From assembly GCA_002413745.1 (NCBI GenBank), contig DHXP01000073.1, positions 200,408-264,407 of the forward strand: a stretch of 64,000 nucleotides of DNA, in the 5' to 3' direction. Position numbers and translations under genes: made by a program. Shown here piece by piece: positions 25,801 through 34,778 of this stretch; positions within the stretch are counted from its first letter, which is position 1; every line of letters starts with the position of its first letter. This stretch comes from Flavobacterium sp. UBA5153 (GTDB lineage Bacteria > Bacteroidota > Bacteroidia > Flavobacteriales > Flavobacteriaceae). The notes under the pieces were generated by a model, which saw nothing but the letters and a program-made list of their open reading frames with translations, was not told the DNA's origin and searched no databases.

Positions 25801-27087
25801 ATTTACCTCTAACTGAGCCAATCTCAAAGTAACTGCATTTTTGTGTGCCTGCAATCCTTCGGCTTCTGCCATAATTTCTATGGCTTTGCCTATGTTTTGT
25901 AACCCTTTTGGAGTTATTTTTTGGAAAGTCATAGATTTGGTAAAACTATCCAAATTCACGCCACTATAATTCTTGGCATAACCGTTGGTTGGCAAAGTAT
26001 GATTGGTTCCCGAAGCATAATCGCCCGCACTTTCCGGCGTATAATTCCCAATAAAAACCGAACCCGCATTTTCGATATTATTGACAAAATAATCTTCGTT
26101 TTTGCTGCAAATAATAAAGTGCTCCGGCCCGTATTCATTGATTAATTCTAAAGCAATAGTGTCATTTTCCACAAAAATCAGTTTCGAATTGGCAATGGAT
26201 TTTTCGGCAATGGACTTTCTTGGCAACACTTCCATTTGAGATTGAATTTCTTTCTCCACTTCATCAATCAATTCTTTTGAAGTAGAAACTAAAATCACTT
26301 GGCTGTCGGTTCCGTGCTCTGCCTGCGACAATAAATCGGAAGCAATGAAAGCTGGAACAGCAGAATCATCGGCAACAATCAACAATTCACTTGGTCCGGC
26401 AGGCATATCGATTGCCACGCCAAATTGTGTTGCGAGTTGTTTTGCAACAGTCACAAATTGGTTTCCAGGTCCAAAAATTTTGTACACTTTTGGAATGGAT
26501 TCCGTTCCGAAAGTCATAGCCGCAATGGCTTGGATTCCTCCTATTTTCAAGATTTTGGTAACGCCACATAAATTGGCAGCATATAAAATCGCGGGATTTA
26601 TATTTCCATTTTTATCCGGTGGCGAACATAACACAATCTCATTGCAACCAGCGATATTTGCAGGAACGGCAAGCATCAAAACAGTTGAAAACAACGGCGC
26701 TGTTCCTCCTGGAATGTATAAACCAATTTTTTGGATTGGTCTTTTTTCTTGCCAGCAATTCACTCCTTCGATAGTTTCTATTGCAACTTTAGCAGTTTTT
26801 TGAGCAGAATGAAACTTTTCAATATTTGATTTTGCCAGTTGGATCGCTTCTTTCAATTCATTTGAAACAGAGGCATTTGCCTGGTCAATTTCTACTTTGG
26901 AAACTTCAATATTTTCAAATTTTACACCGTCAAAAAGCGAAGTATATTTTGCAACGGCAGCATCGCCTTTCTTTTGAACTTCCTTGAAAATCTCTTTCAC
27001 GGTAAGCTCTATATCTTCAATTGTTTGCGTTGGTCTTTTTAAAATAGCGGACCAAGTTTCTGGTTTAGGATTGAATATTTTGTTCAT
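25792..27087 (-). CDS. hisD: Histidinol dehydrogenase
   Basis: This 431-residue zinc enzyme performs the last two oxidations, from histidinol to histidine. Diagnostic segments include YIPGGTAPLFSTVLML, MPAGPSELLIVAD, LSQAEHGTDSQ (zinc and catalytic His), YGPEHF and SGTNHTLPTNGYA. The length matches the family. It is the second gene after hisG; a spacer of about 90 bases lies between. Confidence 0.97.
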   Translation of the reverse strand: MNKIFNPKPETWSAILKRPTQTIEDIELTVKEIFKEVQKKGDAAVAKYTSLFDGVKFENIEVSKVEIDQANASVSNELKEAIQLAKSNIEKFHSAQKTAKVAIETIEGVNCWQEKRPIQKIGLYIPGGTAPLFSTVLMLAVPANIAGCNEIVLCSPPDKNGNINPAILYAANLCGVTKILKIGGIQAIAAMTFGTESIPKVYKIFGPGNQFVTVAKQLATQFGVAIDMPAGPSELLIVADDSAVPAFIASDLLSQAEHGTDSQVILVSTSKELIDEVEKEIQSQMEVLPRKSIAEKSIANSKLIFVENDTIALELINEYGPEHFIICSKNEDYFVNNIENAGSVFIGNYTPESAGDYASGTNHTLPTNGYAKNYSGVNLDSFTKSMTFQKITPKGLQNIGKAIEIMAEAEGLQAHKNAVTLRLAQLEVNRE

Positions 27088-27176
27088 TTATATTTTAATT
27101 TAAAAGATTAAATGATTCAAAAATTGAAAGATTTTGGCGTTAATAACCTAGTATCTCCGACTTTTTAAATCGTACT

Positions 27177-28034
27177 TTATAAAACCATTTTTTCGATTGG
27201 GCAAACTAGAATTCCTTCGGCTCCGGCTTCTTTTAATTGGTCAATAACGTTCCAAAAAGTGTCTTTATCGATTACTGAGTGAACGCTGCTCCAACCTTCT
27301 TCGGCCAAGGGCAAAACAGTAAGGCTTCTTAAAACCGGTAATATTTTTCCAATAGCATCAATTTTATCATTGGGAACGTTCATCAAAATGTATTTTGATT
27401 TTCTGGCTCTCAAAACCGCTTGAATTCTGAATTGAAGGGTGTCAATTAGTTTTTGAACTTCAGGAGTTACTTTTGGAGAAACCGCTAAAACCGCTTCACT
27501 TTTGAAGATAACTTCCACTTCTTTCAGATTGTTTTTGAATAAAGTGCTCCCGCTGGAAACAATATCCACGATGGCATCGGCTAGACCAATGTTTGGCGCA
27601 ATTTCAACCGAGCCGGAGATTTGGTGAATATCCACTTTCATCCCAAACGAACCAAAATAATCGTTCACCGTATTTGGATAGGAAGTTGCGATTCGCATTC
27701 CGTCTAAATCTTTTAATGATTTATATTCGAAAGCTTTTGGCACCGCCACCGAAACTTTACACTTAGAAAATCCCAGTTTTTGGGCAACTTTTATGTCTTT
27801 TCCTTTTTCAACCAAAAGATTATCACCCACAATGGCTGCATCTACGACACCATCAATCAAATATTGAGGGATATCCGAGTTGCGCAAGAATAAAACTTCC
27901 AAAGGGAAATTAGTTGCTTTGGCTTTGAGTTGGTCGTTTCCGTTGTCTATGGAAATCCCGCAATCTTTTAGAATTTGAATGCTGTCTTCGTTTAAACGAC
28001 CTGATTTTTGAATTGCAATTTTTAAAGTACTCAT
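27177..28034 (-). CDS. hisG: ATP phosphoribosyltransferase, long form
   Basis: In this 285-residue committed enzyme of histidine synthesis, the catalytic domains (1-205) show IAIQKSGRLNEDS and the PRPP-binding loop DAIVDIVSSGSTL. The C-terminal domain (about 210-285) is the ACT-like regulatory domain that binds histidine, so the long, self-sufficient form is present and no HisZ is needed. It is the first structural gene of the operon, 63 bases after the attenuator terminator. The enzyme is expected to be feedback-inhibited in addition to the transcriptional control. Confidence 0.97.
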   Translation of the reverse strand: MSTLKIAIQKSGRLNEDSIQILKDCGISIDNGNDQLKAKATNFPLEVLFLRNSDIPQYLIDGVVDAAIVGDNLLVEKGKDIKVAQKLGFSKCKVSVAVPKAFEYKSLKDLDGMRIATSYPNTVNDYFGSFGMKVDIHQISGSVEIAPNIGLADAIVDIVSSGSTLFKNNLKEVEVIFKSEAVLAVSPKVTPEVQKLIDTLQFRIQAVLRARKSKYILMNVPNDKIDAIGKILPVLRSLTVLPLAEEGWSSVHSVIDKDTFWNVIDQLKEAGAEGILVCPIEKMVL

Positions 28035-28096
28035 TGGTAATTTTTTTTTAAATGTTTGTTGTTTACAATTTTGTTTGAATACAACATCTAGGCAAT

Positions 28097-28125
28097 AAAA
28101 AACCCGTTTGATGTACTCAAACGGG
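28097..28125 (-). terminator. Attenuator terminator of the histidine operon
   Basis: A 9-bp perfect GC-rich stem (CCCGTTTGA and TCAAACGGG, 28103-28111 with 28117-28125) has a 5-nt loop and is followed on the leftward transcript by six U residues. It stands between the leader peptide and hisG, so it would stop transcription before the structural genes. Confidence 0.93.
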
Positions 28126-28173
28126 CTTTAAAATATGATGATTTACATACATATCATTAACACATCGCTTGAG
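28116..28173 (-). promoter_or_regulatory. Antiterminator pairing for the his attenuator
   Basis: On the leftward transcript CUCAAGCG (complement of 28166-28173, codons 14-17 of the leader peptide) can pair with CGUUUGAG (complement of 28116-28123) through eight pairs, one of them G-U. The second segment overlaps the first arm of the terminator stem, so the two structures exclude each other. A ribosome stalled at the His codons would leave CUCAAGCG free and favour the antiterminator. A ribosome at the stop codon would mask it. This mechanism is inferred from the sequence. Confidence 0.78.
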
Positions 28174-28216
28174 AGCAATAATGAAAATGATGGTGATGCA
28201 ATTGAATTGATAACAT
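28157..28216 (-). CDS. hisL: Histidine operon leader peptide
   Basis: This is a 19-codon frame, MLSIQLHHHHFHYCSQAMC then TAA. It lies between the putative promoter and the terminator of the his operon. Five of its residues at 7-12 are His (HHHHFH), a density not expected by chance. Ribosomes translating it would sense charged tRNA-His. It is too short for routine gene calling. A moderately purine-rich AAAAGGA lies 19-25 bases before the start and could assist initiation. Confidence 0.93.
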   Translation of the reverse strand: MLSIQLHHHHFHYCSQAMC

Positions 28217-28250
28217 AATTATTTAATTTGGTAATCCTTTTATTTGACTG

Positions 28251-28282
28251 CAAAGATACTTGAAAATATATTTACAAAGCAA
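28251..28282 (-). promoter_or_regulatory. Promoter of the histidine operon (Bacteroidota type)
   Basis: On the minus strand a -7 box TATCTTTG (28258-28251) fits TAnnTTTG exactly, and TTG at 28282-28280 lies 21 bases upstream, within the 17-23 spacing usual in Flavobacterium. Transcription would start near 28245, giving a leader of about 30 bases before hisL. Confidence 0.7.
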
Positions 28283-28314
28283 TTTTTAATTTAACTTAAT
28301 GAAAACAAATTGTT

Positions 28315-28369
28315 AAAAAACATCTGCTTGTAATGCTTTTTCCTAAAAAAGACTTACAAACAGATGCTT
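28315..28369 (-). terminator. Rho-independent terminator of pckA
   Basis: The leftward transcript pairs CATCTGTTTGTAA with TTACAAGCAGATG (13 bp, one G-U), and then runs into UUUUUU. It separates pckA from the his promoter just downstream. Confidence 0.87.
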
Positions 28370-28391
28370 AAAATCCGATATCACTCAGTGA

Positions 28392-30017
28392 TTATGCATC
28401 AACTGAGTTTGGTTTCACTGAAGGACCGGCACTTACTAAACGTTTTCCTTCTTCGGTATTAGTGTATTGTTCGAAGTTTTTGATGTAACGACTTGATAAA
28501 TCAACAGCTTTACGAACCCATTCTTCTTTGTCTTTATAAGTATCTCTTGGATCAAGAATTCCGTCGCTTACATTTGGTAAAAGAGTTGGAATTGTTAAAT
28601 TCAAGTATGGAATCTCCCTAGTTTCGGCTTCACCAATTTCACCACTTATGATAGCATCTATAATTGCTCTGGTGTTTTTTAGTGAAATTCTTTTTCCTGT
28701 ACCGTTCCAACCAGTGTTAACCAAATAAGCTTTTGCACCGTGTTCTTTCATTTTTCCAATTAGGGTTTGAGAATATCTTGTTGGGTGTAAAGTCAAGAAA
28801 GCTTCTCCAAAAGCTGGTGAAAATGAAGGCTGTGGTTCAGTGATTCCTCTTTCGGTTCCTGCTAATTTAGAAGTGTAACCACAAAGGAAATGATATTGAG
28901 CTTGGTCTTCGTCCAAAATTGAAACTGGAGGCAATACGCCAAAAGCATCGGCAGAAAGATAGATTATGTTACTGGCGTGACCCGCTTTAGACGGCAAAAC
29001 AATTTTATTGATATTGTATATTGGATAAGAAACCCTAGAATTTTCAGTAATGGAATGGTCAAAATAATTAATTTCTCCATATTCATCAACAATCACATTT
29101 TCCAATAAAGCGTCTCTTTTGATGGCTCTCCAAATATCTGGTTCGTTATTTTCACTTAAGTCAATGACTTTAGCATAACAACCTCCTTCAAAATTAAACA
29201 CACCATTATCGTCCCAACCATGTTCGTCATCGCCTATTAAATATCTTTTTGGATCAGCGGACAAGGTTGTTTTCCCTGTTCCGGAAAGTCCAAAGAAAAT
29301 GGCAACATCACCTTTTTCTCCCACGTTTGCAGAACAGTGCATAGAAGCCATTCCTTTTAGAGGCAAATAATAGTTCATCATAGAGAACATTCCTTTTTTC
29401 ATTTCTCCTCCATACCAAGTTCCACCAATGATTTGAACTTTTTCGGTAAGATTAAATAATACAAAATTTTCTGAATTTAATCCGTGTGCTGCCCAATCTG
29501 GATTGGTTGCTTTTGACCCATTCATCACAATGAAATCAGGTTCTCCAAAGTTTTGCAATTCATAAATTGAAGGTCTGATAAACATATTGGTAACAAAATG
29601 TGCTTGCCAAGCCACTTCCATAACGAAACGAACTTTTAGTCTTGTATCAGCGTTTGAGCCACAATAAGCATCGACTACATATAATTTTGGAGAAGTGGAA
29701 AGTTGCTCCAAGACAATAGCTTTTAAATCATTCCAAACTTCAATAGTTGTCGGGAAATTTACTTTATCATCCCAATAAATAGTGTCTTTGGTGATGTCGT
29801 CTTTAACAATATATCTATCTTTAGGAGAACGACCCGTGAAAATTCCGGTTTTAACTGCTACAGCTCCTGTATCAGTTAACGCTCCTTTTTCATATCCTTT
29901 TCTTTTATGCGAAACTTCGGCTTCATATAATTCTTCATAAGTAGGATTGTAAGAAACTTCATGATAGCCTGTAATTCCCAAATCGTGTAATTCCTGGATA
30001 ATCTTAATGTTTTTCAT
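28392..30017 (-). CDS. pckA: Phosphoenolpyruvate carboxykinase (ATP)
   Basis: This 541-residue protein is close to the E. coli enzyme (540). The kinase-1a loop [13 protein letters not shown] near residue 250 binds [15 protein letters not shown] and [22 protein letters not shown] supply metal and oxaloacetate ligands. The ATP-dependent type converts oxaloacetate to PEP in gluconeogenesis. It is a single-gene unit with its own terminator. A weak -7-like box TAAATTTG sits at 30061-30054 upstream on the minus strand, but no good -33 element was found. Confidence 0.97.
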   Translation of the reverse strand: MKNIKIIQELHDLGITGYHEVSYNPTYEELYEAEVSHKRKGYEKGALTDTGAVAVKTGIFTGRSPKDRYIVKDDITKDTIYWDDKVNFPTTIEVWNDLKAIVLEQLSTSPKLYVVDAYCGSNADTRLKVRFVMEVAWQAHFVTNMFIRPSIYELQNFGEPDFIVMNGSKATNPDWAAHGLNSENFVLFNLTEKVQIIGGTWYGGEMKKGMFSMMNYYLPLKGMASMHCSANVGEKGDVAIFFGLSGTGKTTLSADPKRYLIGDDEHGWDDNGVFNFEGGCYAKVIDLSENNEPDIWRAIKRDALLENVIVDEYGEINYFDHSITENSRVSYPIYNINKIVLPSKAGHASNIIYLSADAFGVLPPVSILDEDQAQYHFLCGYTSKLAGTERGITEPQPSFSPAFGEAFLTLHPTRYSQTLIGKMKEHGAKAYLVNTGWNGTGKRISLKNTRAIIDAIISGEIGEAETREIPYLNLTIPTLLPNVSDGILDPRDTYKDKEEWVRKAVDLSSRYIKNFEQYTNTEEGKRLVSAGPSVKPNSVDA

Positions 30018-30288
30018 AATGTGTTATTTTATATTATTCTCTTTTTTCATTATCAAATTTAAGGAATTCTATTCTAATTAATCCTTATTTAATGATAATA
30101 AATAAATAAATCTACGCAAACGTTTTCTTTGTTTATAAGGGTTTCTGGAGTTTGTTTATGATATTTATCTTATCAAATCAATAATTTATGTCTAATTTTA
30201 CAATGATAAAATTTGCAAATAAAATTTTAAATTTGATCAGAATAAACCTTGTTTTTATGAGGTGATATCCTGATAAAACTGCCACAAT
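30018..30288. other. Divergent intergenic region pckA / thrE-like
   Basis: This AT-rich spacer holds the start regions of two divergent genes. TAAATTTG occurs at 30228-30235 on the plus strand, 53 bases before the exporter start, and a similar box on the minus strand lies before pckA. Neither has a convincing partner at the correct distance. No RNA gene or small coding frame was recognised. Confidence 0.45.
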
Positions 30289-31635
30289 ATGATTGAAGAA
30301 AGAGAAACACAAAAAGTATTGGAATTGCTTACCGAAATTGGCGAAATGATGATGACCAGCGGTGCCCACACCGCAAGAATTATTCGTAATCTAGAAAGAT
30401 TTGCTAAAGGATTGGGTTTTCATTGTGAATTGGTTTTGACCTATACAGGAATTGTAATATCCATTTACAAACGAAATAAATTTAAAACCCGTACTCTTGC
30501 CAGAACTGTAAGAGATAAAGGAACCAACTTTGAAACTATCTCCGAAATCAGCATTTTGTCTTGGGATGTTTTAGAAAATGAAATTCCAATTGCGGAAATA
30601 AAGTCAAAATTAGAACAAATAAAACAAAGAAAAATCTATTACAATTTTCAACTTTATTTTTTGGCTCCATTTGCAAGTGTTGCACTTTGTATGCTGTTTG
30701 ATGGAGACTGGATTCAAGCTTTAATCGTTTATATTTCGACTTTTGCAGGATTTTATGCAAGAAGAACTTTGGTATTAAAACATTATAATCATTTAATGAC
30801 TTTTTTCATTGCCTCTACTCTTTCCACTTTAATTATACATTTTGCAGGTATTTTTTTCCATGTTCAAGTGGAACAAGCCTTGATAGTTTCGATATTATAT
30901 CTAATTCCTGGCGTGGTCATGATTAATTCGTTTATTGATTATTTAGAAGGTTATTTTGAGTCCGGAACTGCTCGATTTATTTTTAGTTCAATGGCTATTT
31001 TGATGCTGGCTTTTGGCTTTTTTGCTTCAAATATGATTTTCAATATGCCATTTGTCAACGAGTTGAGTCTTTTTGATTTTTCAAATTTACAAACTCAGGT
31101 AAAAGCCGCCTTTGAACCCACAGGTTTTGCATTACAAGTTTCTAAACTAATTTTTGGGGGAATAACCTCTTTGGGATTCGCTCTTATATTCAACACTTCA
31201 AAAAGAGCTTTATGGACTGTTTTTCTGCTCGGAGCTGTTGGTTATTTTATAAAATATCTTTTATTTCAAGAATTAGGAGTGAATCTAATCCTGTCTATTT
31301 TTGTTGCTTCTTCATTTGTGGGAATTTCAGGAATGTATTTTGCCCACAGAACTCATACTCCGCCCATTATTTTTATGATTCCTGCCGTCATCAATATGAT
31401 TCCTGGCTTGATTAGTTATAAATTTATGATGGGAATGATTGACTGGATTAGTAATAGCAGAGGCCAGAGACCGTCCGTTGAGGAAGTTATAGAAACATTT
31501 TCCTATGGTATTACTACACTCTTCATCCTTTTTGCGCTTGCTTTTGGGATTGCATTTCCAATTATTGTATTTAAGTCATACACCGTAAAAGGCAAGGATT
31601 TGAATGTTCTAATCAAAAAAATATTCAAAAAATAA
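30289..31635 (+). CDS. Threonine/serine exporter family (ThrE / YjjP-YjjB fusion)
   Basis: This 448-residue inner-membrane protein has an N-terminal ThrE/YjjP region that begins with LTEIGEMMMTSGAHTARIIRNLER and continues through about 5 helices. The C-terminal half (about 290-448) is the YjjB-like domain, and the whole corresponds to the single-chain exporter ThrE. The family exports threonine, serine or small carboxylates such as succinate. The substrate cannot be read here. No regulator is adjacent. Confidence 0.87.
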   Translation: MIEERETQKVLELLTEIGEMMMTSGAHTARIIRNLERFAKGLGFHCELVLTYTGIVISIYKRNKFKTRTLARTVRDKGTNFETISEISILSWDVLENEIPIAEIKSKLEQIKQRKIYYNFQLYFLAPFASVALCMLFDGDWIQALIVYISTFAGFYARRTLVLKHYNHLMTFFIASTLSTLIIHFAGIFFHVQVEQALIVSILYLIPGVVMINSFIDYLEGYFESGTARFIFSSMAILMLAFGFFASNMIFNMPFVNELSLFDFSNLQTQVKAAFEPTGFALQVSKLIFGGITSLGFALIFNTSKRALWTVFLLGAVGYFIKYLLFQELGVNLILSIFVASSFVGISGMYFAHRTHTPPIIFMIPAVINMIPGLISYKFMMGMIDWISNSRGQRPSVEEVIETFSYGITTLFILFALAFGIAFPIIVFKSYTVKGKDLNVLIKKIFKK

Positions 31636-31683
31636 CAACTAGAGCATTGATTTTTTTTATTGGTCTCAAAAATAGTTAAAACT

Positions 31684-31699
31684 ATGCACTTTAGTGCAT
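31684..31699. repeat. Small inverted repeat at the integrase-fragment end
   Basis: ATGCAC and GTGCAT flank TTTA. The repeat overlaps the stop codon of the truncated integrase frame. It may mark the breakpoint that removed the rest of the gene. Confidence 0.6.
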
Positions 31700-31990
31700 T
31701 TCGCTTTCAGCTTCTAAAAATGGTATCTTTGTTTTATGGATTAACTCCATTTGAATGCCAAAAACCTTAGATTTCATTAAATCAAGATAGTTATTTAATG
31801 TTCTAGCTTCTTCCGAGCTGCCTTTCATTTTGGATAGTTCCGGCGACCATTTGGATTTTTCAATGAATTTCTTGGAACTGAATTCGAAGCGTTGTCCATC
31901 AACTGTTAACCTGATATAAATTGGTAATTGTCCAGCTGCATTGGCTTTTGTGGTTTTCGCATAAATGTGTAAAGTGATTTTTGCTTTCAT
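31691..31990 (-). pseudogene. Truncated tyrosine-recombinase/integrase (N-terminal arm-binding domain only)
   Basis: This 99-residue frame starts MKAKITLHIYAKTTKANAAGQ and continues with PIYIRLTVDGQRFEFSSKKFI and WSPELSKMKGSSEEARTLNNYL. This is the arm-type DNA-binding domain found at the N-terminus of Bacteroidota integrases of about 400 residues. The core-binding and catalytic domains (R..HxxR..Y) are missing, and the frame stops within a small palindrome. It lies 270 bases from a tRNA gene, a usual integration target, so it is best read as the remnant of an integrated element. Confidence 0.8.
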
Positions 31991-32099
31991 AATGGTGACC
32001 TTTTAATTAGTATTCAATTTAATTTTCTAATTGATAACAAACAAGATGTACATATTCTGAACAAGTAGTGAACTGGTTGTTAGTACGAGTGTTTGCAAG

Positions 32100-32165
32100 G
32101 CTTTAGGAGATTTAGCGAGACCCTAATTTTGAAAATTTCTAGGGTCTCGATTTTGCTCCTTTAGC
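32100..32165. repeat. Long imperfect inverted repeat near tRNA-Val
   Basis: The inner arms CGAGACCCTA (32116-32125) and TAGGGTCTCG (32140-32149) pair perfectly. Outside them GCTTTAGGAG and CTCCTTTAGC (32100-32109, 32156-32165) pair at eight of ten, for a hairpin of about 66 bases. There is no T-run on either side, so it is not a simple terminator. It lies between the integrase fragment and the tRNA terminator. Confidence 0.75.
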
Positions 32166-32200
32166 ATTAAGATTGAATGAATAATTGAGGTTATGCCCAA

Positions 32201-32239
32201 AAGAAAAAACCCTATAAATCATAAGATTTATAGGGTTTT
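32201..32239 (-). terminator. Terminator downstream of tRNA-Val
   Basis: A 15-bp perfect stem (AAAACCCTATAAATC, 32206-32220, with 32225-32239) has a 4-nt loop and a T-rich tail on the leftward strand. It is 24 bases from the tRNA 3' end. Confidence 0.93.
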
Positions 32240-32262
32240 GAAACCATTTGTTTGTAAACTTG

Positions 32263-32337
32263 TGGGCGATGAGGGGTTCGAACCCCCGACCCCCTCGGTG
32301 TAAACGAGGTGCTCTGAACCAGCTGAGCTAATCGCCC
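32263..32337 (-). tRNA. tRNA-Val (anticodon UAC)
   Basis: The minus strand folds into a complete cloverleaf of 75 bases: acceptor GGGCGAT/ATCGCCC, D-stem GCTC/GAGC, anticodon stem CCTCG/CGAGG with loop TTTACAC, T-arm loop TTCGAAC, and discriminator A. The anticodon TAC reads valine codons. The 3' CCA is not encoded. An integrase remnant lies downstream. Confidence 0.97.
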
Positions 32338-32481
32338 TTAAAGGAGTGCAAATATATATCGTAGATATTGTATTTGCAAGCAAAACATGAAAATATAATT
32401 AAAATTTATTTAATGCGCTGCATCATCCATTTAAATCAGAAATGAAATAGGACTTTTTTTAGCGATGAATCAGTATAATAT

Positions 32482-32489
32482 TATATTTG
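32482..32489 (+). promoter_or_regulatory. Putative -7 promoter box of the ABC exporter gene
   Basis: TATATTTG matches TAnnTTTG and lies 18 bases before the start codon at 32508. A T-rich stretch occupies the -33 position instead of a clear TTG. The promoter would give a very short 5' leader. Confidence 0.45.
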
Positions 32490-32507
32490 TAAAATAAAAC
32501 AACATAA

Positions 32508-34295
32508 ATGGCTCGATTCAAAGAAAATGATTTACCAAAATCAAAAATTACCGCAAGCTCGCTGTCCAAGGCAACTCTTATATTTAAATATGCCGGGAAT
32601 CATCGTTGGAAATTTTATGTTGGATTAGTTTTTCTATTGTTTACGGGTGCTACGGCTTTGGCTTTTCCTAAATTGATGGGAATGCTGATTGATTGCGTGA
32701 AGGATAAAAGTTATGCTGATGCCAACAATGTTGCTTTATTATTAATTGGAATATTGTTTTTACAATCCATTTTTTCTTTTTTTAGATTGTATTTATTCGT
32801 GAATTTCACAGAACATACATTAGCCAATCTTAGACTATCCTTATACAGCAATCTGGTAAAGTTGCCTATGTTATTTTTCTCCCATAAACGTGTGGGTGAA
32901 TTAAATAGCCGTATTAGTTCTGATGTTACCCAAATACAAGACACATTAACAACTACCATTGCTGAATTTTTAAGGCAATTTATTTTAATTATCGGAGGCG
33001 TAATTTTGTTGGCAACACAAAGCATCAAGTTAACTTTACTGATGCTGTCAGTGGTTCCTCTTGTGGCGGTTGCCGCTGTCATATTTGGACGATTCATTCG
33101 AAAATATTCAAAAAAAGTCCAAGATCAGGTTGCCGAAAGCCAGGTTATTGTCGAAGAAACAATGCAAGGAATCAGTATTGTAAAGGCTTTCGCCAATGAA
33201 TGGTATGAAATTGCCCGCTATGATGGGAAAATTAAAGAAGTGGTAAAATTAGCCATTAAAGGCGGAAAATACAGAGGCTACTTCGCTTCCTTCATTATTT
33301 TCTGTCTTTTTGGTGCCATAGTTGCCGTGGTTTGGTTTGGGGTTCGATTGAGCATTAGCGGAGAAATGAGCGTAGGACAATTAATTTCATTCGTATTGTA
33401 TTCCACTTTTGTTGGGGCTTCCTTTGGCGGAATCGCCGAGCTTTATGCACAAATTCAAAAAGCGATTGGAGCCACCGAACGTGTTTTTGAATTATTGGAA
33501 GAAACTCCCGAAAAAATCAATTCAGCACAAAATTCATCCTCAATCCAAAAAATAAAAGGCAATGTCACTTTCAAAAATGTAGCTTTCAGTTATCCTTCCA
33601 GAAAAGAAATGAAAGTCTTGAAGGGTGTAAGTTTCACCGCTAATTTTGGTCAAAAAATTGCGATTGTTGGTCCAAGTGGTGTTGGAAAATCAACTATTGC
33701 TTCCCTGTTGTTGCGCTTTTATGATATTGAAAGCGGGGAAATCTTGATTGATGGGAAAAATATTTATGATTTTGATTTGGAAAATCTCCGTGGAAATATG
33801 AGCATTGTTCCTCAAGACGTGATTTTATTTGGAGGAACCATCAAAGAAAATATTGCTTACGGAAAACCGGATGCCACCGAAGAAGAAATTCTTATTGCGG
33901 CAAAACAAGCCAATGCCTTGAGTTTTATTGAAAGCTTTCCTGAAAAATTCGAAACTATCGTTGGAGAAAGAGGAATTAAACTTTCCGGAGGGCAAAGACA
34001 ACGTATCGCGATTGCAAGGGCGCTTCTCAAAAACCCAAGTATATTGATTTTAGACGAAGCCACATCATCATTGGACAGCGAAAGCGAAAAACTGGTGCAG
34101 GAAGCCTTGGAAATTTTGATGGAAGGAAGAACGAGCATTATTATTGCGCATCGCCTTTCGACCATTCGCAGCGCAGATCAAATTTTGGTATTGGATAAAG
34201 GCGTAATTGCGGAACAAGGAACCCACCAGGAATTGATTGTTTTAGAAAATGGCATTTACAAAAACTTGAGTAATTTGCAGTTTAGCCATTCTTAA
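32508..34295 (+). CDS. ABC transporter, fused permease and ATPase (half-transporter)
   Basis: This 595-residue exporter half-transporter has a type-1 membrane domain (six helices within about 1-325). It is followed by an ATPase domain with Walker A GPSGVGKST, signature LSGGQRQRIAIARALL, Walker B ILILDEATSSLD and the H-loop IIIAHRLST. It should act as a homodimer in the inner membrane exporting lipids, peptides or drugs. The closest named type is MsbA/BmrA-like, but substrate assignment from sequence is not reliable. Confidence 0.93.
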   Translation: MARFKENDLPKSKITASSLSKATLIFKYAGNHRWKFYVGLVFLLFTGATALAFPKLMGMLIDCVKDKSYADANNVALLLIGILFLQSIFSFFRLYLFVNFTEHTLANLRLSLYSNLVKLPMLFFSHKRVGELNSRISSDVTQIQDTLTTTIAEFLRQFILIIGGVILLATQSIKLTLLMLSVVPLVAVAAVIFGRFIRKYSKKVQDQVAESQVIVEETMQGISIVKAFANEWYEIARYDGKIKEVVKLAIKGGKYRGYFASFIIFCLFGAIVAVVWFGVRLSISGEMSVGQLISFVLYSTFVGASFGGIAELYAQIQKAIGATERVFELLEETPEKINSAQNSSSIQKIKGNVTFKNVAFSYPSRKEMKVLKGVSFTANFGQKIAIVGPSGVGKSTIASLLLRFYDIESGEILIDGKNIYDFDLENLRGNMSIVPQDVILFGGTIKENIAYGKPDATEEEILIAAKQANALSFIESFPEKFETIVGERGIKLSGGQRQRIAIARALLKNPSILILDEATSSLDSESEKLVQEALEILMEGRTSIIIAHRLSTIRSADQILVLDKGVIAEQGTHQELIVLENGIYKNLSNLQFSHS

Positions 34296-34330
34296 AGGTT
34301 AAACATCATTAATCTTAACTAAAAAAAACA

Positions 34331-34400
34331 GCCACGAATTACACGAATTCTCACTAATTTTATTATTTTAATTTTAAAATAATTTGTGAAAATTCGTGGC
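34331..34400. repeat. Palindromic GCCACGAATT repeat
   Basis: The ends GCCACGAATT and AATTCGTGGC are exact complements 50 bases apart. Further inner arms (ACGAATTCTCACTAATT against its near-complement) extend the stem, giving a hairpin of about 70 bases. It resembles, from memory, a repeat often found after genes in Bacteroidota genomes. It is 35 bases after the ABC exporter stop and could serve as its terminator. The rest of the spacer to 34778 is AT-rich, with no credible gene. Confidence 0.75.
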
Positions 34401-34750
34401 GAAAAATAAATTTATATGCTGCTTTTCTCTGTCCAAAGATATTTGTTTCCGTACTTTTTTTCATCCTTAACAATACTATATTTTATTTTAGATCATTTTC
34501 TACTAAATAATATTTTATCATTTCTGAGTCTTGATTATTTGAATAAAAAATTAATTCGTTTTGTTTGTTCCAAGTCCCAAATAATATATAATCGGATTGT
34601 TTTTCTCCTATATAATAACCATTTTTTGCACTTTTTAATTATTCAAAATCTTTGCTGTGAAATTATACTTAAGAAATCAGCACCAAAAAAATGTGGCAAT
34701 TATGAAATATTTTTCAATTATTATATAATTTTTTTATTCTATGTTAGTTA

Positions 34751-34758
34751 TACCTTTG
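34751..34758 (+). promoter_or_regulatory. Putative -7 promoter box of the outer-membrane protein gene
   Basis: TACCTTTG fits TAnnTTTG and stands 20 bases before the start codon at 34779. A partner TTG at the usual distance was not found. Confidence 0.45.
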
Positions 34759-34778
34759 TAAAAAACTAATATACACTT

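Noticed and set aside
32263..32337. Attachment-site duplication of the tRNA-Val 3' end
   Set aside because: I looked for a second copy of the T-arm and acceptor sequence in the neighbouring 700 bases and did not find one.
34416..34769. 117-residue open frame between the ABC exporter and the barrel protein
   Set aside because: It is composed almost wholly of Phe, Leu, Ile, Asn and Tyr from AT-rich DNA, has no domain, and overlaps the promoter region of the next gene. It is a chance frame.
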